From assembly GCA_016124795.1 (NCBI GenBank), contig WGNB01000010.1:124001-188000 (forward strand): DNA of 64,000 nucleotides, in the 5' to 3' direction. The notes under the pieces were generated by a model. That model saw only the letters and a list, made by a program, of their open reading frames with translations, searched no databases and was not told the origin of the DNA. The stretch is from Rhodopseudomonas sp. (GTDB lineage Bacteria; Pseudomonadota; Alphaproteobacteria; Rhizobiales; Xanthobacteraceae). Below, piece by piece: positions 63,868 through 64,000 of this stretch. The position numbers were made by a program, and so were the translations under genes. The number at the start of each line of letters is the position of its first letter. The first letter of the stretch is position 1.

Positions 63868-64000
63868 CTAGTTAGCGCCTTCACACACGACTTTGCCACA
63901 GCGCTCGGCCGACGCAATCACCTTGGCAAGCGTTTCCTTGCCGGGATAACCGACAATCGTCACGCCCTTGATCACGAAGCTCGGCGTCGCCTGAATTTCC
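63868..64000 (-). CDS. DsbA/thioredoxin-fold protein, 3' end only
   Basis: The minus strand ends with EIQATPSFVIKGVTIVGYPGKETLAKVI, then AERCGKVVCEGAN and TAG at 63868-63870. The TPSFVI segment carries the cis-Pro of thioredoxin-fold disulfide oxidoreductases of the DsbA-like thioredoxin_4 kind, and there is an extra Cys pair near the C-terminus. The CxxC active site lies outside the window, so the type cannot be fixed. Confidence 0.7.
   Translation of the reverse strand, partial: EIQATPSFVIKGVTIVGYPGKETLAKVIASAERCGKVVCEGAN

Overview
The window looks like chromosomal DNA of a high-GC alphaproteobacterium, most likely a member of the Hyphomicrobiales (Rhizobiales) close to the Bradyrhizobiaceae/Xanthobacteraceae. 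The evidence is the backbone gene order (rpmH-rnpA-yidC ... engB-argB ... pyrimidine 5'-nucleotidase ... dapD-dapE-truA-fmt-def ... recR-ybaB-dnaX-ffs), a TAXI-type TRAP transporter, DUF1036 proteins, a Caulobacter-type cpa/tad pilus locus, and several short palindromic repeats of the kind scattered through Bradyrhizobium and Rhodopseudomonas genomes. No assignment below family level is attempted.

Layout. 0-1 kb: the 5' part of a pyridine-nucleotide disulfide oxidoreductase and a TVP38/TMEM64 membrane protein. 1.1-3.7 kb: rpmH, rnpA and yidC with a good promoter and terminator. 3.7-8.15 kb: an AT-richer island with initiator-tRNA fragments near each end. It holds three exported proteins of unknown function that look related to each other, and a broken IS3-family transposase whose open frame now begins in a palindromic repeat and ends in a tRNA remnant. 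8.2-10.75 kb: an SDR, a tautomerase, a cupin hydroxynitrile-lyase-like enzyme and a divergent LysR regulator. 10.9-13.9 kb: an HTH protein, engB, a DUF423 protein and argB. 14-17 kb: a TAXI-TRAP transporter. 17.1-19.5 kb: a TetR-controlled operon of two START-fold proteins and a glutathione transferase. 19.6-22.3 kb: a DUF1036 protein, a HAD nucleotidase and an outer-membrane beta-barrel protein. 22.5-27.4 kb: an amino-acid ABC importer with a divergent LysR regulator, and an MscS channel.

27.7-32.6 kb: dapD, an embedded HicBA toxin-antitoxin pair, dapE, truA, fmt and def. 32.8-37.7 kb: rmuC, an AmpG-like permease, and pobA with a divergent AraC-type regulator. 37.7-43.2 kb: recR, ybaB, dnaX, the SRP RNA gene ffs, a HIT protein, nudC and a PfkB kinase. 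43.2-46.3 kb: a sulfur module of a YeeE/TsuA-type transporter, a tiny Cys-rich protein, a periplasmic tandem rhodanese and an Lrp-type regulator. 46.3-59.1 kb: a complete Tad/Flp pilus locus (two TadE/G-like pseudopilins, a secretin-N-domain protein, Flp, CpaA to CpaF, TadB, TadC, TadD). 59.3-64 kb: an acyl-CoA dehydrogenase-fold protein resembling 3-sulfinopropanoyl-CoA desulfinase, an M17 aminopeptidase, an NlpC/P60 peptidase, a BKACE enzyme and the 3' end of a DsbA-like gene.

The general picture is a conserved housekeeping backbone (ribosome, membrane insertion, arginine and lysine synthesis, translation initiation, replication and repair) interrupted by transport, catabolic, regulatory and mobile blocks. 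The least explained part is the 3.8-8.1 kb island with its three apparently paralogous exported proteins.
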